Shown: piece after piece, positions 51,038 through 62,187 of the stretch | Numbering within the stretch: the stretch's first letter is position 1 | Layout: each line of letters opens with the position of its first letter | Assembly: GCF_011043775.1 (NCBI RefSeq) | Contig: NZ_JAAKXY010000004.1 | Coordinates: 513,954-577,953, forward strand | Reading direction: 5' to 3' | DNA: 64,000 nucleotides | DNA from: Natronolimnobius sp. AArcel1 | Lineage (GTDB): Archaea > Halobacteriota > Halobacteria > Halobacteriales > Natrialbaceae | Program-made: the position numbers and the translations under genes | Notes under the pieces: generated by a model | Told to the model about the DNA's origin: nothing | Seen by the model: the letters and a program-made list of their open reading frames with translations, nothing else | Databases searched by the model: none

Positions 51038-52138
51038 TTACGCTGCTGACTCTGGGTTCACATCGAGCCAGATCGAAACCTCATCGGTCGCATCCGCAAG
51101 TACGGGGTCATCCGGAACGGACTCGGGATACAACCCCCAGACGAGTCGAACCTCGCCGGTCATCGTCGGCTGAACGTCGTGGTGGTGCTGCCAGGTCTCT
51201 CCGTGTTCCAGTGTCGGCTCGAATCGCTCGAGTTCGCGTTGATCGGTCACTGTGACGTTCGTCTCGTCATGACGGTCGATCTGTTGTTCGAAGAGGACAA
51301 CCGTGTACTCGACCGGGCGTTGTTCGTGATTTTCGATGTCGGCGACGAGCGTCGTGGCGTCACCCGCCGTAAGCGTCGATGGATAGCCATCAGCGACGAG
51401 GTCACCGTCGTCCTCGGTCAGCACGGCAATGCTCGAGAACTGTTCCCCCGGAGCCGCACTCGTTCCGAGCCCGGAGACGGCTGCCGGAGCCACGACCGCA
51501 CCCGTGATCGCACCCATCGCAATGACGACGGCGATAATGACTACCACATTGAGCACCGCATCGACGCGCGTCGGCGGTTCAAGGACAGCGTCTCGAATGA
51601 TCATCGCCCATCGGCGATACGGAACGCGAAATCTGTCCTCAGGTGGAAGTCGGCGTCGACGAACCGTCGCGATTCCAGCAGCAGCGAGCGTCACACCACC
51701 GAGTGCCAGTGCAAACGATCCCTGCTGGATTCCCCACGGGGTAACGTGAAGGGCCATTCCGACAACCGGAATAAGCGCCGCGTTGAGGCCAGCCGAGAGC
51801 AGCACTCGTTCAAGGCCGTCGATGCCGTCACGTCTCGAGTCTGGTGTCCCAGTGTGGGCGACACTCGAAGAAGCCGCGTCGGCAGTGGTTTTCACAGTGG
51901 ACGTCGCTCGGGTTGGGGACGTCCCGGCCGCCGGAAACATCGCTGCGATGAACGCGTAGCCGGGGACGAACAGGACGAACGCCAGACCGAAGACGAATTG
52001 GAGCAGTGTCTCGTGGAGACCGGGAACCACGGACGCGGTGATAGTGACCAGCGTCACGCCGACAACGAGTGCCAGATCGACCGGCACCGACTGCCAGCGC
52101 CACCAATGCTGGCTCCGAAGTGGCTGACTGTTCGCCAT
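51038..52138 (-). CDS. DUF1616 family membrane protein
   Basis: The 366-residue protein starts with two helices, including VFGLAFVLFVPGYAFIAAMF, the characteristic DUF1616 text. Further helices (about 125-150 and 155-175) and a helix near 215-245 follow, then an extracytoplasmic beta domain (about 260-366) rich in Asp/Glu and Thr (YTVVLFEQQIDRHDETNVTV). DUF1616 proteins often accompany surface-glycan loci in haloarchaea; the function is unknown. The ATG giving MANSQPLRSQ is chosen because the residues upstream of it are basic and Cys-rich. It is 80 nt downstream of a large membrane protein gene. Confidence 0.8.
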   Translation of the reverse strand: MANSQPLRSQHWWRWQSVPVDLALVVGVTLVTITASVVPGLHETLLQFVFGLAFVLFVPGYAFIAAMFPAAGTSPTRATSTVKTTADAASSSVAHTGTPDSRRDGIDGLERVLLSAGLNAALIPVVGMALHVTPWGIQQGSFALALGGVTLAAAGIATVRRRRLPPEDRFRVPYRRWAMIIRDAVLEPPTRVDAVLNVVVIIAVVIAMGAITGAVVAPAAVSGLGTSAAPGEQFSSIAVLTEDDGDLVADGYPSTLTAGDATTLVADIENHEQRPVEYTVVLFEQQIDRHDETNVTVTDQRELERFEPTLEHGETWQHHHDVQPTMTGEVRLVWGLYPESVPDDPVLADATDEVSIWLDVNPESAA

Positions 52139-52217
52139 ACACAGTACACACAGTGCACGCACAAAAATTAAGTGATATATTTTACGGAAGAACTGGTGTC
52201 GATGGAGCCGACCTCGC

Positions 52218-54572
52218 TTATGTTTCAATCACGATGCCGTCTAGCGCCTCGAGGTCGACTGGATCGTCGTCGTCGACGAACGTACATAATGCCTGTGCGG
52301 TGAGAAGCGCGTCCTCAGCATCATCAACCGACACCGTTTCCGGGCCGAATGCGGCGCGTTCGTACGTGGTCGTAAGCGACTCGAGGTCAGCCGGCTGGGG
52401 GCCGGGATAGCGCTCGTAAAACTCCCAATGGGTTCGCGATCGGTCGACGTCATCGCCGACGGTCACAGAGAGTGCCAGTCGAGCCCCAGCATAGGCCAGT
52501 TCGACGGCCTCGTTCGTCTGGCCACTCGAGAGATGAAACTCAGCTCGCTCGAGGAAGTCGTCGCTGTGTGCGGCGGTGACCGTCGCTGATTCGGACTCAC
52601 TCGTATCGAGCATCTTCGAGGCTGGTTGCCCTGAGGAGTGACTCGTGCCTGCATCGTCGCCCGCAGGCGAGTTCGAACTCGTACTCATACCCGCACGAGG
52701 GTGAACAGGTCCCGGATTAGTATCAATACCAGCGCTCGAGCGGACTCGCTGGCGGACACCAGGACTGCTGTACCAGAGACAGCCGCCAACGCTGGCGAGA
52801 ATGGCAAAGAAAGCGACTATGATGAGTCCAACGCCCCACCAGCCGCCGCCTGCGAACAGCGTTTGTAATTCTCCATCAGTGACAGGCATTGTGACCGCCG
52901 TCGCGTTCAAATTCGTGGTGGCGGTGTCGTAGCTGACGGTAACTGACTGATCGACGGCGACCTCGTTGGTTGGAGACAGCGTCTCCTCGAAGTGGCCGTC
53001 GCCGTCGGTCCGAATCGTCTCAACTGCTTCCCCCTCGAGTTCGACGTGGACCGGCTGATCCGCGACCGGTGTACCGTCGATGGTCGTCATCATACCCGTA
53101 ATCGCGAGTTCGCCAGCATCGGTTCGAACAGCCTCACCGGACAGCGCCGTCTCGCTCTCGCGAACGGTGATCGATTGTGATGCCGCCACAGACTCGAGCG
53201 CGCGGTCCGTGCCGTCGACCGTCGCGGTCAGTTCCTGTTCACCGGGCGAAACTGATGCCGGGACTACTACCTGTGTCTCGAAGCTGCCGTCGTCAGTATC
53301 GACGGTACCAAGCGTGGTGTCATTGATCGATAGCGTGACCGGCGCGTCGTCAACCGGGATGTCCGCGACCGCGAGCGACCCGGACACCGCGATTGGCTCG
53401 CCGTAGGCAACGCCAGAATCGTGGTCAACGCCCGAAAGCGCCTCGGCGTCTCGAGCCCCATCGGTTTCAGCCTCGAGCGAGAGGGTTGCCGGAGCCGTGT
53501 CAATGGCGAGAGGAACCGTTGTTTCAGCTGACTGGTGTGGGGTGCCCGGTTTCGGATGGTACTGCACAGCAACTGTGTCGACAGCGGGTGCAAGCGGCTC
53601 TGGCTGATACGTCACGGTAAACGCACCGTCCTCGATGGGGACTGAGTGGTGCTCGCCGTTGATCTCGAGAGCACTCTCGTCAGTTGATTCTGTTTCGGTC
53701 GGTAGATCGGACTCCGTCTCGAGCGTGCCCGTGATCGTCACCGTCTCGGTCGGGCTGACCGTATCGCCCTCGGCCGTCGCCGTCAGCGTCGTCGGGACAA
53801 ACATCGCCTCCCGAATCTCGTCCTGCCGATCCTGCATCGAGTGGGTAGTGCGCTCGAGACGATCACTCGTGTCCGATGCATCGACTCCCTCGAGTGTGTC
53901 AATCATTGAAACGTGGCCCGCGAGTCGGTCGGTCGCATTGGTCGCATCAGCAGCGAGTGTATCCAGCGCTCGAGCATGCTCGAGTGCGTCGGCGTCGTCC
54001 CCAGCGTCAGCGGCTCGTTCGTACTGTGACTCCGTCTCAGCATAGTCTTCGACCGCCTCGATTAGCGCGAGCTGGTCGACACGCGCCTGCTCGAACGCCG
54101 TCACAACTTCCTCGGGATCAGTGTTGCCCGCTTCGAGTTCGGCAGCGATCTCGTATCCGTGTCTATCGCTGTCGCCCTCATTTTTGTTTGCGTCCGTTCG
54201 CTCGCCCACATCGCCAGTCTCCTCGACGACCGTCTCGTACTGGGAGACGCGTTCGCTGTATGGCTCCTCGAGCGGCGTGCGTGCATCTGCAGTGTCACCA
54301 GCCGCCAGTGCCGCCGAGCTGCGCTCGAGACGGTCTGCCAGGTCCGCGATGAGTAGCGCCCGCAGGTCCTCGTAATCGCTGTCATCAGCGTAGGTGTCAG
54401 GATCGATATGAAAGGTCGGCTTGCTATCGTTTGTCGCAGTCGCGTCGGTCAAGCTGACGGGTGCCCCTGCAGCGAGGCCCGAACACGCGTATGCACTCCC
54501 ACCAACGATGGCAACTGCAACGACACAGCCAAGCCCAACGAGGGCGATGATCCGAACCCAGTCGACGTTCAC
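52218..54572 (-). CDS. Large envelope protein with coiled coil, Ig-like repeats and DUF4129-like tail
   Basis: The 784-residue protein has an N-terminal signal or anchor helix (about 8-30) and a helical, strongly acidic coiled-coil region (about 60-260). Several beta-sandwich modules follow (about 265-580, e.g. VSPTETVTITGTLETES and ADQPVHVELEGEAVETIRTD), resembling bacterial Ig-like or carboxypeptidase-regulatory-like folds. A membrane helix lies at about 590-612, and the cytoplasmic tail (about 690-784) is reminiscent of DUF4129 (ERAEFHLSSGQTNEAVELAY). DUF4129 and DUF58/MoxR genes co-occur, and a DUF58 gene is divergent 100 nt away. It is probably part of the same envelope system. Confidence 0.7.
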   Translation of the reverse strand: MNVDWVRIIALVGLGCVVAVAIVGGSAYACSGLAAGAPVSLTDATATNDSKPTFHIDPDTYADDSDYEDLRALLIADLADRLERSSAALAAGDTADARTPLEEPYSERVSQYETVVEETGDVGERTDANKNEGDSDRHGYEIAAELEAGNTDPEEVVTAFEQARVDQLALIEAVEDYAETESQYERAADAGDDADALEHARALDTLAADATNATDRLAGHVSMIDTLEGVDASDTSDRLERTTHSMQDRQDEIREAMFVPTTLTATAEGDTVSPTETVTITGTLETESDLPTETESTDESALEINGEHHSVPIEDGAFTVTYQPEPLAPAVDTVAVQYHPKPGTPHQSAETTVPLAIDTAPATLSLEAETDGARDAEALSGVDHDSGVAYGEPIAVSGSLAVADIPVDDAPVTLSINDTTLGTVDTDDGSFETQVVVPASVSPGEQELTATVDGTDRALESVAASQSITVRESETALSGEAVRTDAGELAITGMMTTIDGTPVADQPVHVELEGEAVETIRTDGDGHFEETLSPTNEVAVDQSVTVSYDTATTNLNATAVTMPVTDGELQTLFAGGGWWGVGLIIVAFFAILASVGGCLWYSSPGVRQRVRSSAGIDTNPGPVHPRAGMSTSSNSPAGDDAGTSHSSGQPASKMLDTSESESATVTAAHSDDFLERAEFHLSSGQTNEAVELAYAGARLALSVTVGDDVDRSRTHWEFYERYPGPQPADLESLTTTYERAAFGPETVSVDDAEDALLTAQALCTFVDDDDPVDLEALDGIVIET

Positions 54573-54674
54573 ACACGACTATTTGTATCTAAAATCAAAA
54601 AGCTATTCAATTGAATCAGACGTAGCTATGCAGACACGCTGGGACCAACGGATGGTCCGAAACGAGACACCTGT

Positions 54675-56219
54675 ATGGAGATAGAACCGCGCCTGCGTAC
54701 GTGTGGGACGCTCGCCGCAGTCCTCGTCGGACTGGCAGTCCTGTTCGACTCCGCCATCGTGCTTCTCGGTGCAAGCGCACTCTGTGGCTGGTTGCTCGCT
54801 CGTCACCACGCGTTTGCGACCGAACTCGAGCGAACGCTCTCGGCCCTGTCGATCGAGCAATCACTCGACCGAACGACGGTCCGAACGGGCGCGACAGTCC
54901 AACAGTCCCTCGCCGCAACACTGTCGACACCGAGTGAGCTTAGCCTCACGCTTGAGGGCGACGTGCCGCCGGCCGCAACGCTCGAGCGAGACGCGTCGAC
55001 AATCACGCTCACGCCCGGAATGTCCGCCGCGCGCGTCTCACAACCGCTTTCGTGGCCAGTCGCCGGTCGCCATGAGTTCGAGGGGACGACGATAACGGCG
55101 ACAGATGGCCTGTTCCGCCAGACAATCACGCTCGAGAACACGCACACGATTACGGTTCGAGCCGATCCGGCGACAATCAACGCGACGGCCACGGCAGGAA
55201 CACAATTCGCAGGGGTTGCCCAGACCCGTTCCAGGCTGGGAACTCACGGTCAACCGGCATACGCACGCGAGTACGTCCCCGGCGATTCGCTCGAGCAAAT
55301 CGACTGGAAAGCCACGGCACGGCTCGGGACAACCTACGTTCGAGAGTTCGAGACAGAAACGACTCACCCGGAACGACTGGTCGTCGATCACCGCAATGTC
55401 GATACGAACGCACACTCGGCGCTGGTGACCAACGCGCTCGCCGTCGTCTCTCGAGCAATGCAAGCTAGCGATCCCATCGGCCTCCTCATCCTCGATGACG
55501 ATGGTCGTACCACCAGTATCGAACCGAGTGCAACCAACAGCACCCATCAAACCGTCTGGGATCAACTCACCGCTCTCGAGGCAGGCTCAGAGTGTCAATC
55601 GCCATCAGCGACGGAGATAGATGCGTACCACCTTACTGGTGATCGCGCACGCCAGCATCTTGCCGCCCTCGAGCGATCGAGTGCGTCAACTGGCCGAGAA
55701 TCGAATAATCCGGACCCGTTCGTCTCGCAGCTTCGGCCGTTCTACGAAGAGCAGGCTCGCGCTGTCGGTGAGGCCAAGCACAAGGTCGAGTCGTTGGCGG
55801 ACGCACTTCGCGTCTGTCGACCGACCACGTCTCACGAACGAACGACGATCCTCTCTGTTGGCACACAGCCGACTGATCTCCACACCGCTGTCTCGGTCGC
55901 TCGCAGACGCGGTGATGTCGTCGTCGGACTTGTCACAGACCCACACACAGAAACGGGAACCTACAGACACACACGAGGACAGACGGCGACGATGACCACT
56001 ACAACCACCACAACCGCCACAAACGACACAGCCAGCACAGACACTACAGCCACCACAAACGATTCAGCCAACATTGCTGACGAAGACACCCGTCTCAGCC
56101 AGGTGCTGGCGCGAGAAGACAACGTCACTGTTACACACATCCGCCCACCTGACCAGACACCACCCCCGACGGTATCGACTCGTCAGAAAGACACACTCAC
56201 CCGAGGTGAGCACCGGTGA
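54675..56219 (+). CDS. DUF58 membrane protein (second locus) with Thr-rich tail
   Basis: The 514-residue protein has an N-terminal membrane hairpin (about 10-42), a beta domain, and the DUF58 motif AYAREYVPGDSLEQIDWKAT with TTYVREFETETTHPER. Unlike the first-locus DUF58 protein it carries a C-terminal low-complexity segment (about 435-480) made of Thr, Asn, Ala, Asp and Ser, encoded by ACA/ACC-rich DNA. It starts a three-gene operon with GTGA and ATGA overlaps. Its MoxR partner is likely the convergent gene about 1.7 kb downstream. Confidence 0.82.
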   Translation: MEIEPRLRTCGTLAAVLVGLAVLFDSAIVLLGASALCGWLLARHHAFATELERTLSALSIEQSLDRTTVRTGATVQQSLAATLSTPSELSLTLEGDVPPAATLERDASTITLTPGMSAARVSQPLSWPVAGRHEFEGTTITATDGLFRQTITLENTHTITVRADPATINATATAGTQFAGVAQTRSRLGTHGQPAYAREYVPGDSLEQIDWKATARLGTTYVREFETETTHPERLVVDHRNVDTNAHSALVTNALAVVSRAMQASDPIGLLILDDDGRTTSIEPSATNSTHQTVWDQLTALEAGSECQSPSATEIDAYHLTGDRARQHLAALERSSASTGRESNNPDPFVSQLRPFYEEQARAVGEAKHKVESLADALRVCRPTTSHERTTILSVGTQPTDLHTAVSVARRRGDVVVGLVTDPHTETGTYRHTRGQTATMTTTTTTTATNDTASTDTTATTNDSANIADEDTRLSQVLAREDNVTVTHIRPPDQTPPPTVSTRQKDTLTRGEHR

Positions 56220-56815
56220 ACCCACTGATCGGCGCAACCGCCGGTCCGTCCTCGAGCCGTCTCGCGGTCGTTGCCTGCTGTCTACTCTGTGGTGGTCTGT
56301 GGCTTAGCGTCGGTCCAGTCGGGTTCGTCGTCGCTGTCGGGACCATCCTCGTGTGGCTCGGGCTGGGAGCACCGTATGCCGTCGCCGTTGGCGTCGTCGG
56401 CCTCGCGGCGAGTACGCCACCCCAGCCCACCATTGAAACGGTGTGGCTCCCGATTGCAGCCTTCGTTTGTCTGCTCTGGAGTGACGCCGGCCCGGCAACG
56501 TCGCCTCAAGACCGCCTTGGTGCACTCGCCAGTATGGCATGCCTGCTGGCACTCGGCGGACTCGTCTATACGATTCTGCCTGTGTCCATCTGGCTTGCCG
56601 GGGCCATCATCGTGGGTTGTACCGCCGGACTCTCAGTACTGTATCGCCACCACAAACGGACCACCCTCAAGACACGCGCACTCGAGGCAGTGACCACGAC
56701 AACCGAACACGGCCGCGACGAGTCAGATGACGGACCCAAACTCGCAGCCACAACTGCGACAGCCGAACAAGACGGCGATACCGGCCGCGACACCGACACA
56801 TTCGCTCATCCATGA
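56216..56815 (+). CDS. Hypothetical membrane protein in the MoxR/DUF58 locus
   Basis: The 199-residue protein has four or five helices (about 17-34, 37-52, 55-70, 80-92 and 105-140) and a hydrophilic tail rich in Thr, Asp and Glu. The GTG start overlaps the DUF58 stop and its own stop overlaps the next ATG, so it is translated as part of the operon. I recognise no family. The role is presumably in the same membrane complex. Confidence 0.7.
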   Translation: MNPLIGATAGPSSSRLAVVACCLLCGGLWLSVGPVGFVVAVGTILVWLGLGAPYAVAVGVVGLAASTPPQPTIETVWLPIAAFVCLLWSDAGPATSPQDRLGALASMACLLALGGLVYTILPVSIWLAGAIIVGCTAGLSVLYRHHKRTTLKTRALEAVTTTTEHGRDESDDGPKLAATTATAEQDGDTGRDTDTFAHP

Positions 56816-57861
56816 CGCCACCACCTACTCACCGTAACCGCGCCGACGAGACAGCGACCACACACCGCAATACCGCTTCGGATCGCACCCCTTCATCCGA
56901 CACGGGGGCGACGGCGCCCGCCTCAGCGCCTACAACAGCCGAAACAGCCACTGACTCCACCTCGAGTGAAACACTCGCGGCCCGCCTCGAGCGCCTCGAG
57001 GCAGAAAATAACCGTCTGCGCGCGGAGTACGGCCGAGTTCGCCAATCCCAGTACCGAAGGCGAGCGCTCGGACTCGCTGCTATCGGCTTCGTCGCAATCG
57101 CTGGGGCGGCTGTCTTTGCAGCCGTCCGAGACGTCTTGCTCGTACTCGGCGCAACTGGGCTGATCGGGGCCGTCCTAACGTACTATCTCGCACCGGAGCA
57201 GTTTGTCGCGGCCGATATCGGCGAGCGAATCTACGTTGGACTCGCGAACAACCAAGCTCGCCTCACTGCCACGCTCGGATTGAGCGACCGCCGTCACTAC
57301 GTCCCCACAGACACACGCCAGCCCGGCTGTCTGCTGGTCGTCCCCAGCTACGAGCAGTACCAGCCACCCGACACCGTCGCACACGACAGCGAGCCGATCA
57401 TCACCGCCAAGGATCACCGCAGCCTCCGCCTCGAGCCAAGCGGTCTCGGCCTCGTCGACGCGTTCGACGACGCACTCACGACCAAGCGGGCAACAACCCC
57501 AGACGAACTTGCAACACAACTTGCAACCGCGCTCGTCGAGCAATTCGAACTCGCCGCCCGTGTCGAGCCCGCCGTTGGCCCCGAACAGGTCACTTTCGCG
57601 ATTACCGACAGCACCTTCGGCGACTGTGACCGCTTCGACCACCCCGTCGCCTCATTTCTCGCTGTCGGTCTCGCAGTCGGCCTTGAACGGCCTATCACAC
57701 TCGAGGTCGCCGCTGTCGACAACCGGGCAGATTGGTTACTGACGTGTCGGTTCGTGACTGACGAAGCCGACCCTGACAATCATGACAGCGCGGCCGATAC
57801 TGACCACCGTGACGGCAACACCGATATCGACGACACCGGAGTGAGCATAACTGACCGCTGA
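56812..57861 (+). CDS. Hypothetical membrane-anchored protein with coiled coil (DUF7519-like position)
   Basis: The 349-residue protein begins with a Thr/Ala/Asp-rich disordered stretch (1-50) and a short coiled coil (about 52-78, ETLAARLERLEAENNRLRAE). Two membrane helices (about 85-123) and a soluble domain (about 130-310) that I do not recognise (e.g. DIGERIYVGLANNQARLTAT and GCLLVVPSYEQY) follow, then an Asp-rich tail. It is the third gene of the DUF58 operon. Mixed helical and beta features suggest a scaffold protein. The family name is uncertain. Confidence 0.65.
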   Translation: MTPPPTHRNRADETATTHRNTASDRTPSSDTGATAPASAPTTAETATDSTSSETLAARLERLEAENNRLRAEYGRVRQSQYRRRALGLAAIGFVAIAGAAVFAAVRDVLLVLGATGLIGAVLTYYLAPEQFVAADIGERIYVGLANNQARLTATLGLSDRRHYVPTDTRQPGCLLVVPSYEQYQPPDTVAHDSEPIITAKDHRSLRLEPSGLGLVDAFDDALTTKRATTPDELATQLATALVEQFELAARVEPAVGPEQVTFAITDSTFGDCDRFDHPVASFLAVGLAVGLERPITLEVAAVDNRADWLLTCRFVTDEADPDNHDSAADTDHRDGNTDIDDTGVSITDR

Positions 57862-57929
57862 CGCCACTCATTACAGACCACTCACCAGTGCTTACTGTGA
57901 ACATCGTCGACAACATGACGACCGCTCGC

Positions 57930-58990
<1,061 letters not shown>

Positions 58991-58994
<4 letters not shown>

Positions 58995-60097
58995 TGGTGA
59001 ACACCTGAATTGTCTGCATCCGCTGTCGCGTCGACGAATCGACGCTGAAGAGCCCGTCCAGCGTTTCGGATCCGTTGGCTCGTCGATAGCCCCAGCGCAA
59101 GGATTGTCGCGATTCCCACTCCGGCCTGCAAAAGCGGTGACGCCCGAACGGTGATGAGCGCACTCGCAAGCGGCGGCAGCGACTCGCCGTGAGACACATC
59201 GAGGACGACTCGGTCTGCATCCGCCGACAGTGCCTCGACGAACGCCTCGTTGTCCGCACGGTCGACCATCCCATTGATCACCAGACTCGAGTCACTAACG
59301 GCGACTACTCGGCCGTCACCGACCGATTCGACCGTTGCAACTGGCTTCGAGTCGGGCAGTGCAGCCGACGTGGACTCGAACTGGGCGAACGAACTGGTCT
59401 CCAACAGGACAGTCCCGTCACGGTCGTCCCACCCTTCCGCGCTGGTTTCACCACCCATCTCCGCGTCAGTTTCGCCTCGTGTCTCCGCCTCGAGAGCAAT
59501 GGCGCTCGCATGGTTGAGCGTCACCTTCGCTGTGTCATCAGTCAACTCATGATCAGTCGCAGCCGTCGCCGTCGGCAACAGCGGTCCATCCGCGTGACGG
59601 TGCTCATCGCGCACCAGTTGCCCGTCGATGCGAGCCGTCGCGTCGACTGCCTCGAGCAGTGACTCACCGTGTGTGGCGCCGTTTTCGAACACGACGAGCG
59701 TTCCACCCCGGTCAACGAATCGACGAACCGCCTCACCACTCGAATCGTCATACGGCTGTGACGGCGCGACGACGAACGCAACCGTCTCCGCCGAATAACC
59801 ACCATAGGCACTCGCGTCGCGAGCGAGTTCAAACTCGCCGTGGTGATCATCCTCAAGTTGCTCGCGAAGGTCACTTGTCCCCTCCCAGTCGGTGTTGAAC
59901 GGTCCAAACACTGCTGTCGAGGTGGACGCACCGACACCGATCGTCGCGATAACAGCGAGCGCCAACCCGATCACGACCACTCGAGACCATGCACTCTCGA
60001 GTTGAAACTCGAAATCGGGACCGAATCCTGGCTGGTCAGCGTCACCAGCCGTTTCAGAGCCACTTGAACGCGGGTCTAACGATTCGGGGTCGCTCAC
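58991..60097 (-). CDS. DUF4350 membrane protein
   Basis: The 368-residue protein has an N-terminal membrane helix (about 40-62), an extracytoplasmic alpha/beta domain with YGGYSAETVAFVVAPSQPYD, RRFVDRGGTLVVFENGATHG and VESVGDGRVVAVSDSSLVIN, and a C-terminal helix (about 320-340). This is the DUF4350 layout commonly seen next to MoxR genes. GTG is used as start: it overlaps the upstream stop (GTGA) and removes an implausible 35-residue extension. The function is unknown beyond membership in the MoxR/DUF58 system. Confidence 0.8.
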
Positions 60098-60375
60098 AGA
60101 CCCACCACCTCCGGTGGGACAAGCGCGACAAGCCAGCGAACGATGACCACGACAAACCCGAGTAAGCCAGCGATCACCAGCCACGGCAGTCGCCGTCGCC
60201 AACTCGGCTCGACCGCAAACGGCGCTGTCAACTCAGTGATGATCAACAGGCCGATCAGCCAGCAGATGAACACCGACTCGAGCGAGAGTGCATTGAACAC
60301 CACCAACACGAGAGTCGACACCAGCATCCAGGCGACCTGCCAGTGGACAAACTGCATCCGGCGCTCAGTTGCCAT
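60094..60375 (-). CDS. Small membrane protein heading the second MoxR operon
   Basis: The 93-residue protein has about three helices (about 12-28, 33-50 and 62-82) and an Arg-rich loop between them. It overlaps the DUF4350 gene by GTGA, forming an operon of three. It ends just upstream of the next genes in the same direction; glmS lies 12 nt before it. I recognise no family. It is probably a small component of the membrane assembly. Confidence 0.65.
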   Translation of the reverse strand: MATERRMQFVHWQVAWMLVSTLVLVVFNALSLESVFICWLIGLLIITELTAPFAVEPSWRRRLPWLVIAGLLGFVVVIVRWLVALVPPEVVGL

Positions 60376-60387
60376 CGCGGGGCCACC

Positions 60388-62187
60388 TCACTCGACAGTC
60401 ACGCTCTTTGCGAGGTTGCGTGGCTTGTCGATCGACCGCCCAAGTTCGTGTGCAACCCAGTACGACACTAACTGTAACTGGACGTTCGCAAGGATTGGGG
60501 CAAGCGTCGGATGTGTCTCTGGGATCTCGAGAACATGATCGGCGTACTGCTCGACATCAGAACAGCCGTCAGTCACTGCAACGACCGGCGCACCACGGGT
60601 TTGCACCTCTTTGACGTTCCCAAGTGTCTTTGTTGGCTTCGAACCCGCAGTGACGAGTGCAAACACCGGCGTCTCATCCGTGACGAGTGCCAGCGGTCCA
60701 TGTTTCAACTCGCCGGCCGCAAAGCCTTCAGCATGTTTGTACGTGATCTCTTTCATCTTCAATGCCCCCTCGAGTGCAACCGGCGCGTTGTGCCCACGTC
60801 CGATAAAGAAGTATGCGCCAGCGTCACGATACGCCGTTGCAACCTCTTGGGCTGCCGACTCATCGAGCACAGTCTGGAGTTGTCCAGAGAAGTCTCGCAA
60901 TGCTGAGACCAACTGACTATCATACTCGCCAGTCAAGGCACTGGCGACCAACACGAGTGCAATCTGCTGGGAGACAAACGTCTTCGTCGCCGCCACACCG
61001 ATCTCGGGCCCAGCACGGACGTACATTACGTGATCACACTCACGAGCCGCAGAGCTACCCACAACGTTCGTAACGGCGACCGTCCGCGCCCCAACAGTGT
61101 TTGCCCCCCGCAGCGCGCCCATCGTGTCCGCTGTTTCGCCACTCTGAGTCACCCCGATAACGAGCGTCTCCGAATCCACCGGCACGACATCCGTATCGTA
61201 CTCGCTCGCCAGAAACGCCGTCGCGGCCACGCCTCGTTCTCGCAGCAATCGCGCACCGTACAACGCCGCATGATAGGACGTTCCACAGGCGACGAACTGC
61301 ACCCGCTCTGGGGTGCTAAGTGACGCAAGCGAGTCGACCGCAATCGAGCGCTCGAGTTCCTCGACACGTTCACGGAGACACTGACGAACTGCCGTTGGCT
61401 GTTCGTGAATTTCCTTGAGCATATAGTGGTCGTAGCCACTCTTGCCCGCATCGTCTGCGTCCCACTCAATCGTCTCGACCGATGTCTCAACGACCGTGCC
61501 AGCGTCGTCAGTCACCGTCACTGTCTCAGGGGTGATCCGTGCGAACTCCCCATCGTCCAGATAGATCACGCGATCTGTGTACTGGATAAACGCCGGCACA
61601 TCGCTTGCCAGATAATGCCCATCCTCACCAATTCCCAACACGAGCGGCGACTCATGCCGTGCTGCATACACCGTCTCGCTGCCCGCAAACACCGCAGCGA
61701 TCGCATAGCTCCCCTCGAGTCGAGCGACCGCCTGGCGAAACGCCGCCTCGCACCCGAGGCCATCCTCGAGTCCAGCCGCAATTAGATGCGGAACGACTTC
61801 CGTGTCAGTCTCGCTTTCAAACCTGTATCCAACCGCCTCGAGTTCGTCGCGAAGCGCGCGATAGTTTTCGATAATCCCGTTATGGACGACCGCAACCCGG
61901 GTTTCATCGTCAGTGTGTGGATGGGCGTTGACATCAGACGGCGGCCCATGTGTACTCCAGCGAGTATGCCCGATTCCCGCCGTCCCGTCGAGCTTACCAC
62001 CATGGAGTGCCTCCTCGAGCGCCGAGATGTCACCCTCGCGTTTGCGAACCGCAATCGAAGGCTCTGCAACCGCGATACCAGCCGAATCGTAACCCCGGTA
62101 CTCGAGGCCAGACAACCCGTCCATGAGTACATCAACCACCGCTGTGTCGCCGCCGTTCTCGCCAACGTATCCAATAATCCCACACAT
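60388..62187 (-). CDS. glmS: Glutamine-fructose-6-phosphate aminotransferase (isomerizing)
   Basis: The 599-residue protein begins with the glutaminase Cys2 (MCGIIGYVGENGGD) and has HTRWSTHGPPSDVNAHPHTD. Its two SIS isomerase domains include FVACGTSYHAALYGARLL and GVTQSGETADTMGALRGANT, and it ends LAKSVTVE. It makes glucosamine-6-phosphate from fructose-6-phosphate and glutamine, feeding UDP-GlcNAc for glycans. All key residues are present. It overlaps the upstream glmU by one base, so the pathway enzymes are coupled. Confidence 0.96.
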   Translation of the reverse strand: MCGIIGYVGENGGDTAVVDVLMDGLSGLEYRGYDSAGIAVAEPSIAVRKREGDISALEEALHGGKLDGTAGIGHTRWSTHGPPSDVNAHPHTDDETRVAVVHNGIIENYRALRDELEAVGYRFESETDTEVVPHLIAAGLEDGLGCEAAFRQAVARLEGSYAIAAVFAGSETVYAARHESPLVLGIGEDGHYLASDVPAFIQYTDRVIYLDDGEFARITPETVTVTDDAGTVVETSVETIEWDADDAGKSGYDHYMLKEIHEQPTAVRQCLRERVEELERSIAVDSLASLSTPERVQFVACGTSYHAALYGARLLRERGVAATAFLASEYDTDVVPVDSETLVIGVTQSGETADTMGALRGANTVGARTVAVTNVVGSSAARECDHVMYVRAGPEIGVAATKTFVSQQIALVLVASALTGEYDSQLVSALRDFSGQLQTVLDESAAQEVATAYRDAGAYFFIGRGHNAPVALEGALKMKEITYKHAEGFAAGELKHGPLALVTDETPVFALVTAGSKPTKTLGNVKEVQTRGAPVVAVTDGCSDVEQYADHVLEIPETHPTLAPILANVQLQLVSYWVAHELGRSIDKPRNLAKSVTVE

